The position numbers were made by a program, and so were the translations under genes. A stretch of DNA of 64,000 nucleotides from Streptomyces sp. Z26 (GTDB lineage Bacteria; Actinomycetota; Actinomycetes; Streptomycetales; Streptomycetaceae), in contig NZ_RCHV01000002.1 of the NCBI RefSeq assembly GCF_003665095.1, forward strand, positions 2,724,001 through 2,788,000. The letters are read 5' to 3'. Of this stretch, positions 8,144-16,834 are shown one piece after another. The notes beneath the pieces were generated by a model. The model searched no databases and was not told where the DNA came from. It saw only the letters and a program-made list of their open reading frames with translations. Position 1 is the stretch's first letter. Every line of letters begins with the position of its first letter.

Positions 8144-9808
8144 CTATGCGTCAGCTGTGAGTACGGGCGCGGGCAGCGGGCGCGGCCCGTCCGCGCCGCC
8201 GCCGGGCGGGCGCGTGGCGGGCAGCCGTACGGCGAACACCGTGGCGCCCGGGGCGCTCCGCACCGTCACCTCGCCGCGGTGCGCGGCGACGACGGCGGCC
8301 ACGATGGCGAGGCCGAGACCCGTACCGGCGCCCACGCCCGTACCGGCGGCGGCGTCACCCGCGGGCGTACGCTCCGCCGCGCCCGAACCCGTACCCGCGC
8401 CCGTATCCGCGCCGCCCGGTGCGCGCGAGCGGGACGCGTCCCCGCGCGCGAACCGCTCGAAGACGTGCGGCAGCGTCGCCGCCGGTACGCCCGGCCCGTC
8501 GTCCGCCACCTCCAGCAGCACGTCCGCCCCCTGCCGCCGTACGCGCGCCGTGACCGTGGTGCCGGGCGGGGTGTGCGCGGCGGCGTTGCCGAGGAGGTTG
8601 ACGAGCACCTGGTGCAGCCGGGCGCCGTCGCCGGTCACCGTGGCGGGCTCGGCGGGCAGTTCGAGCCGCCACGCGTGCCCGCGCGCGGCGGCGCGCGCGT
8701 CCCCGACCGCGTCCACGACGAGCGGCGAGAGGTCCACGTCCTGCCGGGCCAGCGGCCGCCCGGCGTCCAGCCGCGCCAGCAGCAGCAGGTCCTCCACCAG
8801 GCCCGTCATCCGCTCCGCCTCCGCCTCGATCCGGCCGAGCGCGTGCCGCGTGGCGGGACCGGTCGGCTCGGGTCCGCGCCGGGTCAGCTCCGCGTAGCCG
8901 CGGATCGACGCCAGCGGCGTACGCAGCTCGTGGCTGGCGTCCGCGACGAACCGCCGTACCCGCAGCTCGCTCGCGTGCCGTGCCGCCAGCGCCGAACCGA
9001 CGTGCCCCAGCAGCCTGTTGAGCGCGCCACCGACCTGCCCGACCTCCGTACCGGGGTCGGTGTCGGCCGCCGGCACCCGCTCGTGGAGCACCACCTCGCC
9101 CCGGTCCAGGCGGAGTTCGGACACCCGCGTCGCGGTGGCGGCGACCCGGCGCAGCGGCCGCAGCGCGATGCGCACCATGGCCGCGCCCGCCAGCCCGGAC
9201 GCGGCGACGCCCGCCGCCGCGACGCACAACTCCACGACGACCAGCGTGCCGAGGGTGTCCCGCACCGACTCCAGCGGCAGCCCGACGACGACGGTGCCGT
9301 CGGGCGTACGCACCGAGTCGACGCGGTACGCGCCGAGCCCCGGGAGGTCCACGGTGTGGGCGCGGCCGTCACGCGGGACGGCGGCGAGGGCGGAGTCCTG
9401 CGCGGGGGTGAGGAGTTCGGCGCGGTCGGCCGGGGACAGGCGCGGGGCGTCGTCCACGAAGACGGCGCCGCGCACCGGAGCGTCCCCGTCCGGTGCGTCG
9501 CGGACCCGCGCGCCGACCGTACCCAGGTCCTGCCCCGGCATCGCGACGAAGCCGAGGGCGCCTCCCGGCCCGTGGCGCGGCGTCCCGGCGGAGCGGACGG
9601 CCGCCGCCTGGAGCCGGTCGTCCAACTGCCCGTGCAGGTACGACCGCAGGGCGATCGTCGTCACCGTGCCGATCACCGCGCAGACCACGGCGGTCAGCAC
9701 GACGGACGAGACGACCAGCCGCCCGCGCAACGACCAGCGCCGCCAGGGCGCGCCGGGCCGGGGAGGACGTACGGACCGGGGAACGCGTACGGGCACGGGC
9801 GCGCTCAC
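8144..9808 (-). CDS. Two-component sensor histidine kinase
   Basis: 554 aa. Membrane helix at about residues 28-55 (LVVSSVVLTAVVCAVIGTV), extracytoplasmic sensor region about 55-175, second helix about 180-205, HAMP-like linker, HisKA box ADASHELRTPLASIRGY (phosphorylated His), and HATPase with NLLGNAAAH, DDGPGV and a GTGLGLAI box. An inserted Gly/Ala/Thr-rich stretch of about 40 residues separates the last two boxes, which is unusual. GTG at 9808 overlaps the response-regulator stop by 4 bases. Signal unknown; position before the glycosyltransferase genes suggests an envelope cue. Confidence 0.9.
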   Translation of the reverse strand: MSAPVPVRVPRSVRPPRPGAPWRRWSLRGRLVVSSVVLTAVVCAVIGTVTTIALRSYLHGQLDDRLQAAAVRSAGTPRHGPGGALGFVAMPGQDLGTVGARVRDAPDGDAPVRGAVFVDDAPRLSPADRAELLTPAQDSALAAVPRDGRAHTVDLPGLGAYRVDSVRTPDGTVVVGLPLESVRDTLGTLVVVELCVAAAGVAASGLAGAAMVRIALRPLRRVAATATRVSELRLDRGEVVLHERVPAADTDPGTEVGQVGGALNRLLGHVGSALAARHASELRVRRFVADASHELRTPLASIRGYAELTRRGPEPTGPATRHALGRIEAEAERMTGLVEDLLLLARLDAGRPLARQDVDLSPLVVDAVGDARAAARGHAWRLELPAEPATVTGDGARLHQVLVNLLGNAAAHTPPGTTVTARVRRQGADVLLEVADDGPGVPAATLPHVFERFARGDASRSRAPGGADTGAGTGSGAAERTPAGDAAAGTGVGAGTGLGLAIVAAVVAAHRGEVTVRSAPGATVFAVRLPATRPPGGGADGPRPLPAPVLTADA

Positions 9809-10566
9809 TCCCCCGGCTTGATCAGGTAACCCGCCCCGCGCCGCGTGTGGATCATCGGGCTGCGTCCGGCGTCGATCTTTCGGCGCAGGTACGAGATGTA
9901 CAGCTCGACGACGTTCGCCTGCCCGCCGAAGTCGTAGGACCAGACGTGGTCCAGGATCTGCGCCTTGCTCAGCACCCGGCGCGGGTTGCGCATCAGATAG
10001 CGCAGCAGCTCGAACTCCGTCGCCGTCAGGTCCACGGGCACGCCCGCCCGTTCGACCTCGTGGCTGTCCTCGTCGAGCACCAGGTCACCGACCGCGATCG
10101 TCGACTCCGCGCGCGCCGCCGCCGCGCCCGAACGGCGCAGCAGCCCGCGCAGCCGCGCGACGACCTCCTCCAGGCTGAACGGCTTGGTGACGTAGTCGTC
10201 GCCGCCCGCCGTCAGCCCCGCGACGCGGTCCTCGACCGAGTCGCGCGCCGTGAGGAACAGCACCGGCACGTCGGGCAGCAGCGCGCGCAGCCTGCCGAGC
10301 ACCGCCAGCCCGTCCTGGTCGGGCAGCATCACGTCGAGCACGACGGCGTCCGGCCGGAAGTCGCGCGCCGCGCGCACGGCGCCCGCGCCGTCGCCCGCGC
10401 TGCGCACCTCCCAGCCCTCGTAGCGGAAGGCGAGGGAGAGCAGTTCGGCGAGGGCGGCCTCGTCCTCCACCACCAGGAGGCGGACGGCGCTGCCGTCCGG
10501 GCGGAGCCGTACGGCGGGGGCGGACGCCGCGGCGGGGGACGGTCCGGGGGACGGGGTGCCGGTCAT
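9805..10566 (-). CDS. OmpR-family response regulator
   Basis: 253 aa. Receiver domain from about residue 28 with acidic residues VVEDEAAL, phospho-acceptor in VVLDVMLPDQDG, TARDS and the KPF lysine; a winged-helix DNA-binding domain follows with LTATEFELLRYLMRNPRRVLS-type recognition sequence and RGAGYLI near the end. ATG at 10566 gives a 27-residue Ala/Pro-rich leader before the receiver domain. First gene of the likely operon with the kinase and two glycosyltransferases. Confidence 0.92.
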   Translation of the reverse strand: MTGTPSPGPSPAAASAPAVRLRPDGSAVRLLVVEDEAALAELLSLAFRYEGWEVRSAGDGAGAVRAARDFRPDAVVLDVMLPDQDGLAVLGRLRALLPDVPVLFLTARDSVEDRVAGLTAGGDDYVTKPFSLEEVVARLRGLLRRSGAAAARAESTIAVGDLVLDEDSHEVERAGVPVDLTATEFELLRYLMRNPRRVLSKAQILDHVWSYDFGGQANVVELYISYLRRKIDAGRSPMIHTRRGAGYLIKPGE

Positions 10567-10712
10567 GGCACCAGGGTGGGGGCGCGGGCTGAGAGGAGGC
10601 TTTCGGTTTCCTGTGCGTTCCCTGAGAACGGCTGCCCGCGCCGCTCGCGCCCGTACGCGCCGACGCCCCGGGAACCGGCACCGGAACCGGGGCGGGCGGG
10701 GTGGTCCGCGGC

Positions 10713-11702
10713 TCAGCCCGCGGGCTTCAACCAGACCTGGTCGAGGTTGACGGTGCACTTGTCGCCGTCGCCGCAGCTGATCGCGAAGCTGTTCTCGCCC
10801 TTCTTCACCTGCACGGTGGCGAAGGTGTACGTCCAGCCCTTCTCCCAGTCGCCCTTCTCGGCCTTGGCGAAGTTCTTCATCTTCAGGCCCGTGGGATGCG
10901 GCTCGTCGTTCACGCCGAGGGAGAGGTGCATGTCCTCGCCGGGCACGGCGTACCGGACGTAGAGGTCGTACGTGCCGCCGTCCGACACCTCCGTCGTCCA
11001 CTTCGCGGTCGCCCCGGCGGCGTCCATGCCCGCGACGTACGTGCCGTTCCTAGCCTTCGCGCCGGGCACCGAGCCCTCGACGCGCGCGCCGCCCTCCAGC
11101 CGGAGCGTGGACGCGTCCTCCTTCGGCGGCGCCTTCTCCTCCTGCTCGCCGTCGCCGCTGCCGCCCTGCGGCTCGTCCTCCGGGGCGTCGCCGTTGCCCT
11201 GGTCGGGCTCCTGCGTCTGCTCGGAGCCGTTGGCCTTCGCGTCGCCGCCGTCGTCGTTGAACACCATGGCGGCGCCGATCCCGATCACCACGGCCGCGAC
11301 GACGGCGACCGCGCCTATCAGCAGCCCGTTCCGGCTGCCGCCGCGCCCGCCCTGCCCGCCGCGTCCGGCGGCCTGCTGGCGCGTGGCGGCACGCCCGCCG
11401 GGCATCGTCTCGGGAGCGGCGTAGTGGGCGCTGGGCTGGCCCTGACCGGAGGACGCCGAGCCGTACGCGCCGGGCTGCTGCTGCGCGACCGTCTGCGCGA
11501 ACTGCTGGCCCTGACCGCCGTGTTGGGCGCCGTACTGGTGCTGACCCACGGCCCGCACCTGGTGGTACGAGCGACGGGGCACGCCGCGCTGCTGCTGTGC
11601 CGAGGCCGCACCGCCGTCCGCACCGCCGCCTTCCGAGCGGTACAGATAGGCGAACGGGTCGTCGTCCTGCGGCGCACCCGTGCCGTTGTTCTCGGCGGTC
11701 AT
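10713..11702 (-). CDS. Single-pass membrane protein with C-terminal CBM35-like domain
   Basis: 329 aa. Residues 1-120 are cytoplasmic, Gln/Gly-rich and disordered. One membrane helix (GLLIGAVAVVAAVVIGIGAAM) lies at about 125-146, followed by an acidic Glu/Asp/Pro spacer. Residues about 195-329 form a beta-rich domain with TYDLYVRYAVPGEDMHLSL and a final TVNLDQVWLKP, a pattern typical of carbohydrate-binding module family 35/6. Probably binds a cell-wall polysaccharide outside the membrane; ligand unknown. It is one of several glycan-related genes in this part of the window. Confidence 0.75.
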   Translation of the reverse strand: MTAENNGTGAPQDDDPFAYLYRSEGGGADGGAASAQQQRGVPRRSYHQVRAVGQHQYGAQHGGQGQQFAQTVAQQQPGAYGSASSGQGQPSAHYAAPETMPGGRAATRQQAAGRGGQGGRGGSRNGLLIGAVAVVAAVVIGIGAAMVFNDDGGDAKANGSEQTQEPDQGNGDAPEDEPQGGSGDGEQEEKAPPKEDASTLRLEGGARVEGSVPGAKARNGTYVAGMDAAGATAKWTTEVSDGGTYDLYVRYAVPGEDMHLSLGVNDEPHPTGLKMKNFAKAEKGDWEKGWTYTFATVQVKKGENSFAISCGDGDKCTVNLDQVWLKPAG

Positions 11703-11888
11703 GCCCAGTCACTCCCTACTGCTCAGGTATCCGGCCGAGCCTACATCCATGGGGTGTCCCGTACGCCACCGCAGAAATGATCAGAGACTGGCCGCCACGT
11801 GAAGTTTTCGGCCACTCTCGGAGCCCGTCCCCGGACATCCCCGCACCCCGGCTCCACGCGCTCTCCCCGGGGCACCATACGGCCCCGA

Positions 11889-13556
11889 CTACCCTGCTCT
11901 GCGCTGCCCCTTGGAGCGCGAACGCTTCTCCACGTACATCCGCTGGTCGGCGGACTGGAGCACTTCCTCGGCCGTCATCCCGCAGCCCGCCCAGCCGATG
12001 CCGAAGCTCGCCCCGACCCGTACCGCGCGGCCGTCCACGCGGATCGGCGGGATGATCGCGTTCCGCAGCCGTACGGCCAGGTCCTGCGCCTCCGCGGGGC
12101 CCACACCGTCCGCCAGCACCACGAACTCGTCGCCGCCCAGCCGCGCCACCGTGTCGTTGTCCCGCACCAGCCCGGAGAGCCGCCGCGCGACCTCGATCAG
12201 CACGGCGTCGCCGCAGTGGTGGCCGAAACGGTCGTTGATGGACTTGAATCCGTCCAGGTCGCAGAAGAGGACGGCGAGACCCTTCTCACCCGGCCCGTCC
12301 CCCTGCGGCGGCACCTCGTGCACGTGGTGCGAGTCGTACGGCGCCGGGCCGCCGCCCGGCATCTCCGGCAGGCCGCCCGGCGGCGTACCGGCGAACGGGT
12401 CGTCCACCGCGTAGCCGTCGAAGTCCTCGCCGAGTCCCGCCGCGCCGCCCGAGCGCGCCGGACCGGCCGCGGAGGGGTCCGGGTTGGAACAGAGGCGGCT
12501 GTTGAGGCGGGCGCGCAGCTCGGCGCTGTTGGGCAGGCCGGTCAGCGAGTCGTGGCTGGCGCGGTGGGCGAGTTGCAGCTCGCGGCGCTTGCGGTCCTCG
12601 ATGTCCTCGACGTGCGTGAGCAGGAAGCGCGGCCCGTCGGCGGCGTCGGCCACCACCGAGTTGCGCAGCGAGACCCACACGTACGAGCCGTCGCGGCGCG
12701 CGAGCCGCAGCTCGGCCCGGCCGCCCTCGGCGGAGGTGCGCAGCAGCGTGCCGATGTCCTCGGGGTGCACGAGGTCGGAGAAGGAGTACCGGCGCAGCGA
12801 CGACGCCGTACGCCCCAGCAGTCGGCACAGCGCGTCGTTCGTCCGCACCAGACGCCCGTGCTGGTCGCCGCCCATCTCCGCGACGGCCATGCCGCTGGGC
12901 GCGTACTCGAACGCCTGCCGGAAGCTCTCCTCGCTGGACCGCAGCGCCTGCTGCTCCCGCTCCAGCCGTACGAGCGCGCGCTGCATGTTGGAGCGCAGCC
13001 GCGCGTTGCTGAGCGCGATGGCGGCCTGCGACGAGTACATCTGGAGCGCCTCGCGGCGCCAGGCGCCGGGGCGGCGGCCGTTGTCGGGGCGGTCGACGGA
13101 GATCACGCCGAGCAGCTCGCCGGCGGTGTCGTAGAGCGGTGCGAGCAGCAGGTCCGAGGGGTGCCACTCGTCGGGGGTCGTCGGCGCGGGCGCCGTGGCG
13201 TACCAGCCCGGCACGTCGTCGTCCTCCAGCACCCAGCTCTCGGTGTACGGGATGAAGCGCAGCTCGCCCCAGCGCTCCCCCATGGAGAGCCGCCGGTCCC
13301 AGGAGGCGCGCGAGCCGCTCCGCCCGGCCATGGTGGCCTCGGCGGCCTCGCTGCCCGCGACGGCGGCGACGACGAGGTCGCCGTCGGAGCGGACGAGGTT
13401 CACGGCGCACAGCCGGAAGCCCAGCCCGTCGACGACTCCGTCGGCGATGGCCTGGAGGGTGTCGGCGAGGCTGCGCGCGGTGTTCAGCTGCGACACGACC
13501 TGGTGCAGTTTCCGCAGGCTGGCGAGGCGTACGTAGGGCTCCGACTCGGTCTCCAT
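11889..13556 (-). CDS. cdgB: Diguanylate cyclase CdgB-like (GAF-PAS-GGDEF)
   Basis: 555 aa. GAF domain at about 20-180, PAS/PAC at about 200-325 (QAFEYAPSGMAVAEMGGD, PRFLLTHVEDIEDRKR), then GGDEF at about 330-545. The active motif GGDEF at 474 and the allosteric RxxD site RDND at 465 are both intact, so an active, product-inhibited c-di-GMP synthase is expected. This domain order matches CdgB of S. coelicolor, a BldD target controlling development, and a BldD-type box lies upstream. ATG at 13556 was preferred because GGGGGAGG sits 7 bases before it; the longer GTG reading from 13703 runs through palindromic promoter DNA. A linker of about 60 residues rich in Gly/Pro interrupts the GGDEF domain. 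Confidence 0.9.
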   Translation of the reverse strand: METESEPYVRLASLRKLHQVVSQLNTARSLADTLQAIADGVVDGLGFRLCAVNLVRSDGDLVVAAVAGSEAAEATMAGRSGSRASWDRRLSMGERWGELRFIPYTESWVLEDDDVPGWYATAPAPTTPDEWHPSDLLLAPLYDTAGELLGVISVDRPDNGRRPGAWRREALQMYSSQAAIALSNARLRSNMQRALVRLEREQQALRSSEESFRQAFEYAPSGMAVAEMGGDQHGRLVRTNDALCRLLGRTASSLRRYSFSDLVHPEDIGTLLRTSAEGGRAELRLARRDGSYVWVSLRNSVVADAADGPRFLLTHVEDIEDRKRRELQLAHRASHDSLTGLPNSAELRARLNSRLCSNPDPSAAGPARSGGAAGLGEDFDGYAVDDPFAGTPPGGLPEMPGGGPAPYDSHHVHEVPPQGDGPGEKGLAVLFCDLDGFKSINDRFGHHCGDAVLIEVARRLSGLVRDNDTVARLGGDEFVVLADGVGPAEAQDLAVRLRNAIIPPIRVDGRAVRVGASFGIGWAGCGMTAEEVLQSADQRMYVEKRSRSKGQRRAG

Positions 13557-13613
13557 CGCCTCCCCCTGAGCGTCGACGTCCGGCTTCCCGATCCCGTTCT
13601 CCGACCAATCCTC

Positions 13614-13631
13614 CACGTGCACATGCACGTG
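13614..13631. promoter_or_regulatory. Perfect palindrome CACGTGCA-CA-TGCACGTG upstream of cdgB
   Basis: Inverted repeat with 8-bp arms and a 2-base centre, 58 bases before the cdgB ATG and therefore in its leader or promoter. It has the form of a dimeric regulator operator; I do not recognise the protein. Confidence 0.5.
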
Positions 13632-13664
13632 CAAGCCCACTGAATCACAGTCAGCTGCTCCCCC

Positions 13665-13679
13665 GGTACACAGGGTCAG
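13665..13679. promoter_or_regulatory. BldD box upstream of cdgB
   Basis: GGTACACAGGGTCAG fits the BldD consensus nTnACnC(A/T)GnGTnAn at 8 of 9 fixed positions; only the first T differs. BldD bound to c-di-GMP is known to bind upstream of cdgB in S. coelicolor, so feedback of c-di-GMP on its own synthase is the expected logic. Confidence 0.7.
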
Positions 13680-13693
13680 CGCTAAATGCCCTC

Positions 13694-13709
13694 TGTGACT
13701 CAAGTCACA
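13694..13709. promoter_or_regulatory. Crp-type palindrome upstream of cdgB
   Basis: TGTGACTCAAGTCACA is a near-perfect palindrome that fits both the classical TGTGA-N6-TCACA site and the GTG-N6-GNCAC form that I recall for Streptomyces Crp. It lies 138 bases before cdgB and about 170 before the divergent flavin-reductase gene, so it could serve either. Confidence 0.55.
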
Positions 13710-13879
13710 ACTGTGCGCGCATAAACGACTCCGCTCCGTGGGAGCGCTCCGACCGGCGGGAAGACCGCGCGCGGGCCGTACGACGACCGTAGAGGGTCCG
13801 GCGACCTAGGACCGGGCGCACCCGCGCTCGTACCAGCGCCCGATGCGCGTACCGGCACCCGGCGGATAGCTTTCGGGAT

Positions 13880-14437
13880 GTGTCACACGCAGTGCAAGGT
13901 CAGGCCGCAGCCGGAGTCCCGCATCCTGGAGGGGTGAGCGAGGACGAGTTCAGAGCTGCCATGGCACGGTTGGTCGCGGGCGTGGTGCTGGTGACGGCAC
14001 ACGACCCGGAGGAGGGACCGAGAGGCGAGGACGTCGGCATGACGGCGACCGCCTTCATGTCGGTCTCCCTGGACCCACCGCTGGTCATGGTCAGCGTCCG
14101 GGACGGCTCCCGCATGGACGAACTACTGGAACGGCAGCCCCTCTGGGCCGCCTCGCTCCTCACCGACGGGCAGCGCCAGACGGCGGGCCGGTTCGCGATG
14201 AAGGGGCGGCTGAGCGACCGGCTCCTCTTCCAGGAGGTGCCGCACACGCGCGGCGAGCACACCGGGGCGCCGCTGGTGGACGGCGCCCTCGCGGTGGTCG
14301 AGTGCGCCACGGAGCAGCGCGTACGGGCCGGGGACCACACGCTGGTCGTCGCGCGCGTCCTGGGCGCCGCCCTGCCGCACCTGCCGGACGCCGAGCCGCT
14401 GACGTACTACCGGGGGCGGTACCGCTCGCTGTCCTGA
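13880..14437 (+). CDS. Flavin reductase-like FMN-binding split-barrel protein
   Basis: 185 aa. Typical flavin-reductase-domain pattern: FRAAMARLVAGVVLVTA near residue 23, then GMTATAFMSVSLDPPLVMVSV (FMN-binding region), FAVSLL-like WAASLLTDGQ, and a terminal LTYYRGRYRSL as in most family members. It probably reduces free FMN with NAD(P)H to feed a monooxygenase; no monooxygenase gene lies next to it. GTG at 13880 chosen. Divergent from cdgB over 323 bases. Confidence 0.85.
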   Translation: MSHAVQGQAAAGVPHPGGVSEDEFRAAMARLVAGVVLVTAHDPEEGPRGEDVGMTATAFMSVSLDPPLVMVSVRDGSRMDELLERQPLWAASLLTDGQRQTAGRFAMKGRLSDRLLFQEVPHTRGEHTGAPLVDGALAVVECATEQRVRAGDHTLVVARVLGAALPHLPDAEPLTYYRGRYRSLS

Positions 14438-14549
14438 GCGGACCCCGGGCCTCCGGGGGCCGCGGGTTTCCGGGCGCGCGGGCACGGGCCGGGAGCCTCC
14501 GGGCGGGCGGGCACGGGCCGTTGTCAGTGGCGGGGTGCACCCTGGGGGC

Positions 14550-15239
14550 ATGGCGAAACCCACGGCTTCCGCGGGCCCCTCGGCGCGCGCGGTGGCGCCC
14601 GTACGGCGGCCCGAGCTGGCGCTGCCCGAGCTGCGGCCGCACGACGCGGACGCGCTGCGCCCGGACGGCGACCACGACGGCGCGTCCTTCACCGACCTCG
14701 ACCTCGACTGCGCGGACGGCGGGGGCAGCACGTTCCTGGAGTGCGCGCTCCGCGGCTGCTCCCTGAACGGCACGAGACTCACCCGCGCCCGGCTGCTCGA
14801 CTCCGAGCTGACGGGTGTGCGGGGCGTCGGCACGGAGCTGGCGGGCGCGGAGATACGGGACGTGGAGCTGACGGACGCCCGGCTGGGCGGGACCCAGCTG
14901 CACGGCGCCCGGCTGACCCGCGTGGTGGTGCGCGGCGGGAAGATCGACTTCCTGAACCTGCGGCAGTCGACGCTGACCGACGTCGCCTTCGAGGGCTGCG
15001 TGCTGGTCGAGCCCGACCTCGCGGGCGCCCGGCTGGAGCGGGTCAGCTTCACCGACTGCGCCCTGCGCGGGGTCGACCTCTCCGGCGCCACGCTGCGCGA
15101 CGTCGACCTGCGCGGCGTCGCGGAGCTGGACATCGCGGCGGGCTTCGACCGGCTGGCCGGGGCGGTCGTCAGCACCGTCCAACTGATGGATCTGGCACCG
15201 GCGTTCGCGGCCCAGCTGGGGGTGCGGGTGGAGGACTGA
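14550..15239 (+). CDS. Pentapeptide-repeat protein
   Basis: 229 aa. From about residue 45 to 195 the sequence shows pentapeptide periodicity A(D/N)LxX in degenerate form (ARLLDSELTG, AEIRDVELTD, ARLGGTQLHG, VDLSGATLRD, VDLRG), predicted to fold as a right-handed quadrilateral beta helix. Some such proteins mimic DNA and protect gyrase; many have no known role. ATG at 14550 was chosen over an upstream in-frame start 15 bases earlier because the protein is complete from here. It follows the flavin reductase on the same strand after 112 bases. Confidence 0.82.
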   Translation: MAKPTASAGPSARAVAPVRRPELALPELRPHDADALRPDGDHDGASFTDLDLDCADGGGSTFLECALRGCSLNGTRLTRARLLDSELTGVRGVGTELAGAEIRDVELTDARLGGTQLHGARLTRVVVRGGKIDFLNLRQSTLTDVAFEGCVLVEPDLAGARLERVSFTDCALRGVDLSGATLRDVDLRGVAELDIAAGFDRLAGAVVSTVQLMDLAPAFAAQLGVRVED

Positions 15240-15430
15240 CGCGGCGGGCGTACGGGGGCGGGCGTACGGGCCCGCGGGGAGGGCCGAGGCGGGGCGCGCG
15301 AGCCACCGCGGGGCGGCGCGCGTACGAACGGCGGCGGGCGCGCGTACGGGAGCCGTACGGCCGCCAGGTGGCGCCTCCCGGGCGCGCGTCGACGGGCGGG
15401 CGGGCGAACGGCCCTCGGGGGCACGGGCGT

Positions 15431-15949
15431 TCAGCGGCCCGTCGCTCCGTCGATCAGCTCCCGGAGGATGTCCGCGTGACCGGCGTGCCGCCCGGTCTCC
15501 TCGACCATGTGCGTCAAGGCCCAGCGGACGCTGGGCGCGGACCGCCCCGGCCGGGACCACGGCAGCGGCGCCGCGAGGTCGGCGCAGCCGTCGAGCACGG
15601 CGTTCGCCTCCGCGACGGCCGCCCGGTAGCGGGCCACGACGTCCGCCACCCGGTCACCGGGCGCCGCCCGGAACGTCGCCTGCCAGTCCGTCACCCGCTC
15701 CCCGAGGAAGGTGGCGCGTTCGACGTGCGTGAGGTGGTGGAGCAGGCCCAGCAGGTTCGTGCCGGACGGCACCCCGGCCGTACGGACCCCCGGTTCGGGC
15801 GCGTCCTCGACCTTGGCGGCGACGGAGTCCCGCAGGTGGTCGAGGAAGCCGCGCAGGGTCTCGGCCTCGGTGTTCCCCGTCCGGGGCGGCGGGGTGTCGC
15901 GACGGCGGGCGGGACGGGCAGGTCGGTCGGTACGGGCGGTGGCGGCCAT
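15431..15949 (-). CDS. DinB-family (DUF664-type) protein
   Basis: 172 aa with the four-helix DinB/mycothiol-dependent S-transferase-like fold: AETLRGFLDHLRDSV, GTNLLGLLHHLTHVERATFLGERV and WALTHMVEETGRHAGHADILRELIDG carry the three histidines expected to bind a metal. Some members use mycothiol, and mshA and mshD are both in this window, but a thiol-transferase role is only inferred. ATG at 15949 has GAGGAGAG upstream; earlier in-frame starts add Arg/Pro-rich sequence. Divergent from the Xre-cupin regulator. Confidence 0.82.
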   Translation of the reverse strand: MAATARTDRPARPARRRDTPPPRTGNTEAETLRGFLDHLRDSVAAKVEDAPEPGVRTAGVPSGTNLLGLLHHLTHVERATFLGERVTDWQATFRAAPGDRVADVVARYRAAVAEANAVLDGCADLAAPLPWSRPGRSAPSVRWALTHMVEETGRHAGHADILRELIDGATGR

Positions 15950-16066
15950 GGGGCTCTCCTCGCGGTACGGGTGGGGGCGCGGGTACGGGCAGGGGCGGCA
16001 CGGTCGGCGGCCGTCCGCCCGTGCGGCGGTCAGTGTGGACGGCTCCCGCCCGCACCGGCACGGAAT

Positions 16067-16083
16067 CTTGCGGTTCCGGCAAG
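16067..16083. promoter_or_regulatory. Inverted repeat CTTGC-N7-GCAAG before the Xre-cupin gene
   Basis: Five-base arms separated by 7 bases, centred 33 bases before the regulator ATG in the divergent gap with the DinB gene. A plausible autoregulatory operator; short arms keep confidence low. Confidence 0.35.
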
Positions 16084-16107
16084 CCACCGCTCTGGCAGGC
16101 TGAACCC

Positions 16108-16785
16108 ATGAACGGCGGACAGCACGGCCACGGGCGCCCGGACGGCGACGGCACGGACCGGCACCCGGCGGGCGGGGCGCCGGACGCGGGCACCGACGAC
16201 GTACTCGACGCGGTGGGCCCCCGGCTGCGCGCCCTGCGCCGCGAGCGCGGCATCACCCTCGCGGACCTGTCGTCGACGACGGGGGTGTCGGAGAGCACCC
16301 TGTCCCGGCTGGAGAGCGGGCGGCGCCGCGCCACCCTGGAACTGCTCCTGCCGCTCGCCCGCACCTACGGCGTACCGCTGGACGACCTCGTGGGGGCACC
16401 GCGTACGGGCGACCCCCGCATCCATCTGAAGCCCCTCACCCGGCACGGCATGGTCTTCGTCCCGCTGTCCCGACGGCCGGGCGCGACACAGGCGTTCAAG
16501 ATGATGATCCCGGCCGTGGCCGAGCCACGGGAGCCGACACCGCAGACGCACGAGGGCTTCGAGTGGCTGTACGTCCTGAGCGGCCGCCTGCGGCTGCTGC
16601 TCGGGGAACGGGACCTGACGCTGACGGCGGGCGAGGCCGCCGAGTTCGACACGTCCCTGCCGCACTGGCTGGGCAGCGCGGACGGCGGCGCGGTCGAACT
16701 GCTCATCCTGTTCGGGCCGCAGGGGGCGCGCGCGCATCTGCGGGCCAGCCCCCGGCGGTCCCCGGCGGCCGGGCGCGAGGCGTGA
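16108..16785 (+). CDS. Xre-family regulator with C-terminal cupin domain
   Basis: 225 aa. Helix-turn-helix at about residues 32-88 (LRALRRERGITLADLSSTTGVSESTLSRLESGRR split over two helices), then a cupin barrel at about 140-215 (HEGFEWLYVLSGRLRLLLGE, FDTSLPHWLGS). This family senses a small ligand through the cupin and represses neighbouring genes, so it may control the divergent DinB gene. ATG at 16108; the preceding 30 residues are Gly/Asp-rich. Confidence 0.88.
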   Translation: MNGGQHGHGRPDGDGTDRHPAGGAPDAGTDDVLDAVGPRLRALRRERGITLADLSSTTGVSESTLSRLESGRRRATLELLLPLARTYGVPLDDLVGAPRTGDPRIHLKPLTRHGMVFVPLSRRPGATQAFKMMIPAVAEPREPTPQTHEGFEWLYVLSGRLRLLLGERDLTLTAGEAAEFDTSLPHWLGSADGGAVELLILFGPQGARAHLRASPRRSPAAGREA

Positions 16786-16834
16786 ACCCGAACTCCCGGC
16801 GCCGGGCCCGCGACGGCGGGCGCGGGCCGCGTGG

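Noticed and set aside
4768..8160. An 1130-codon open frame on the plus strand across the glycosyltransferase genes
   Set aside because: Low-complexity sequence with no recognisable domain; the opposite strand encodes coherent GT2, GtrA and GT39 domains with overlapping start/stop codons.
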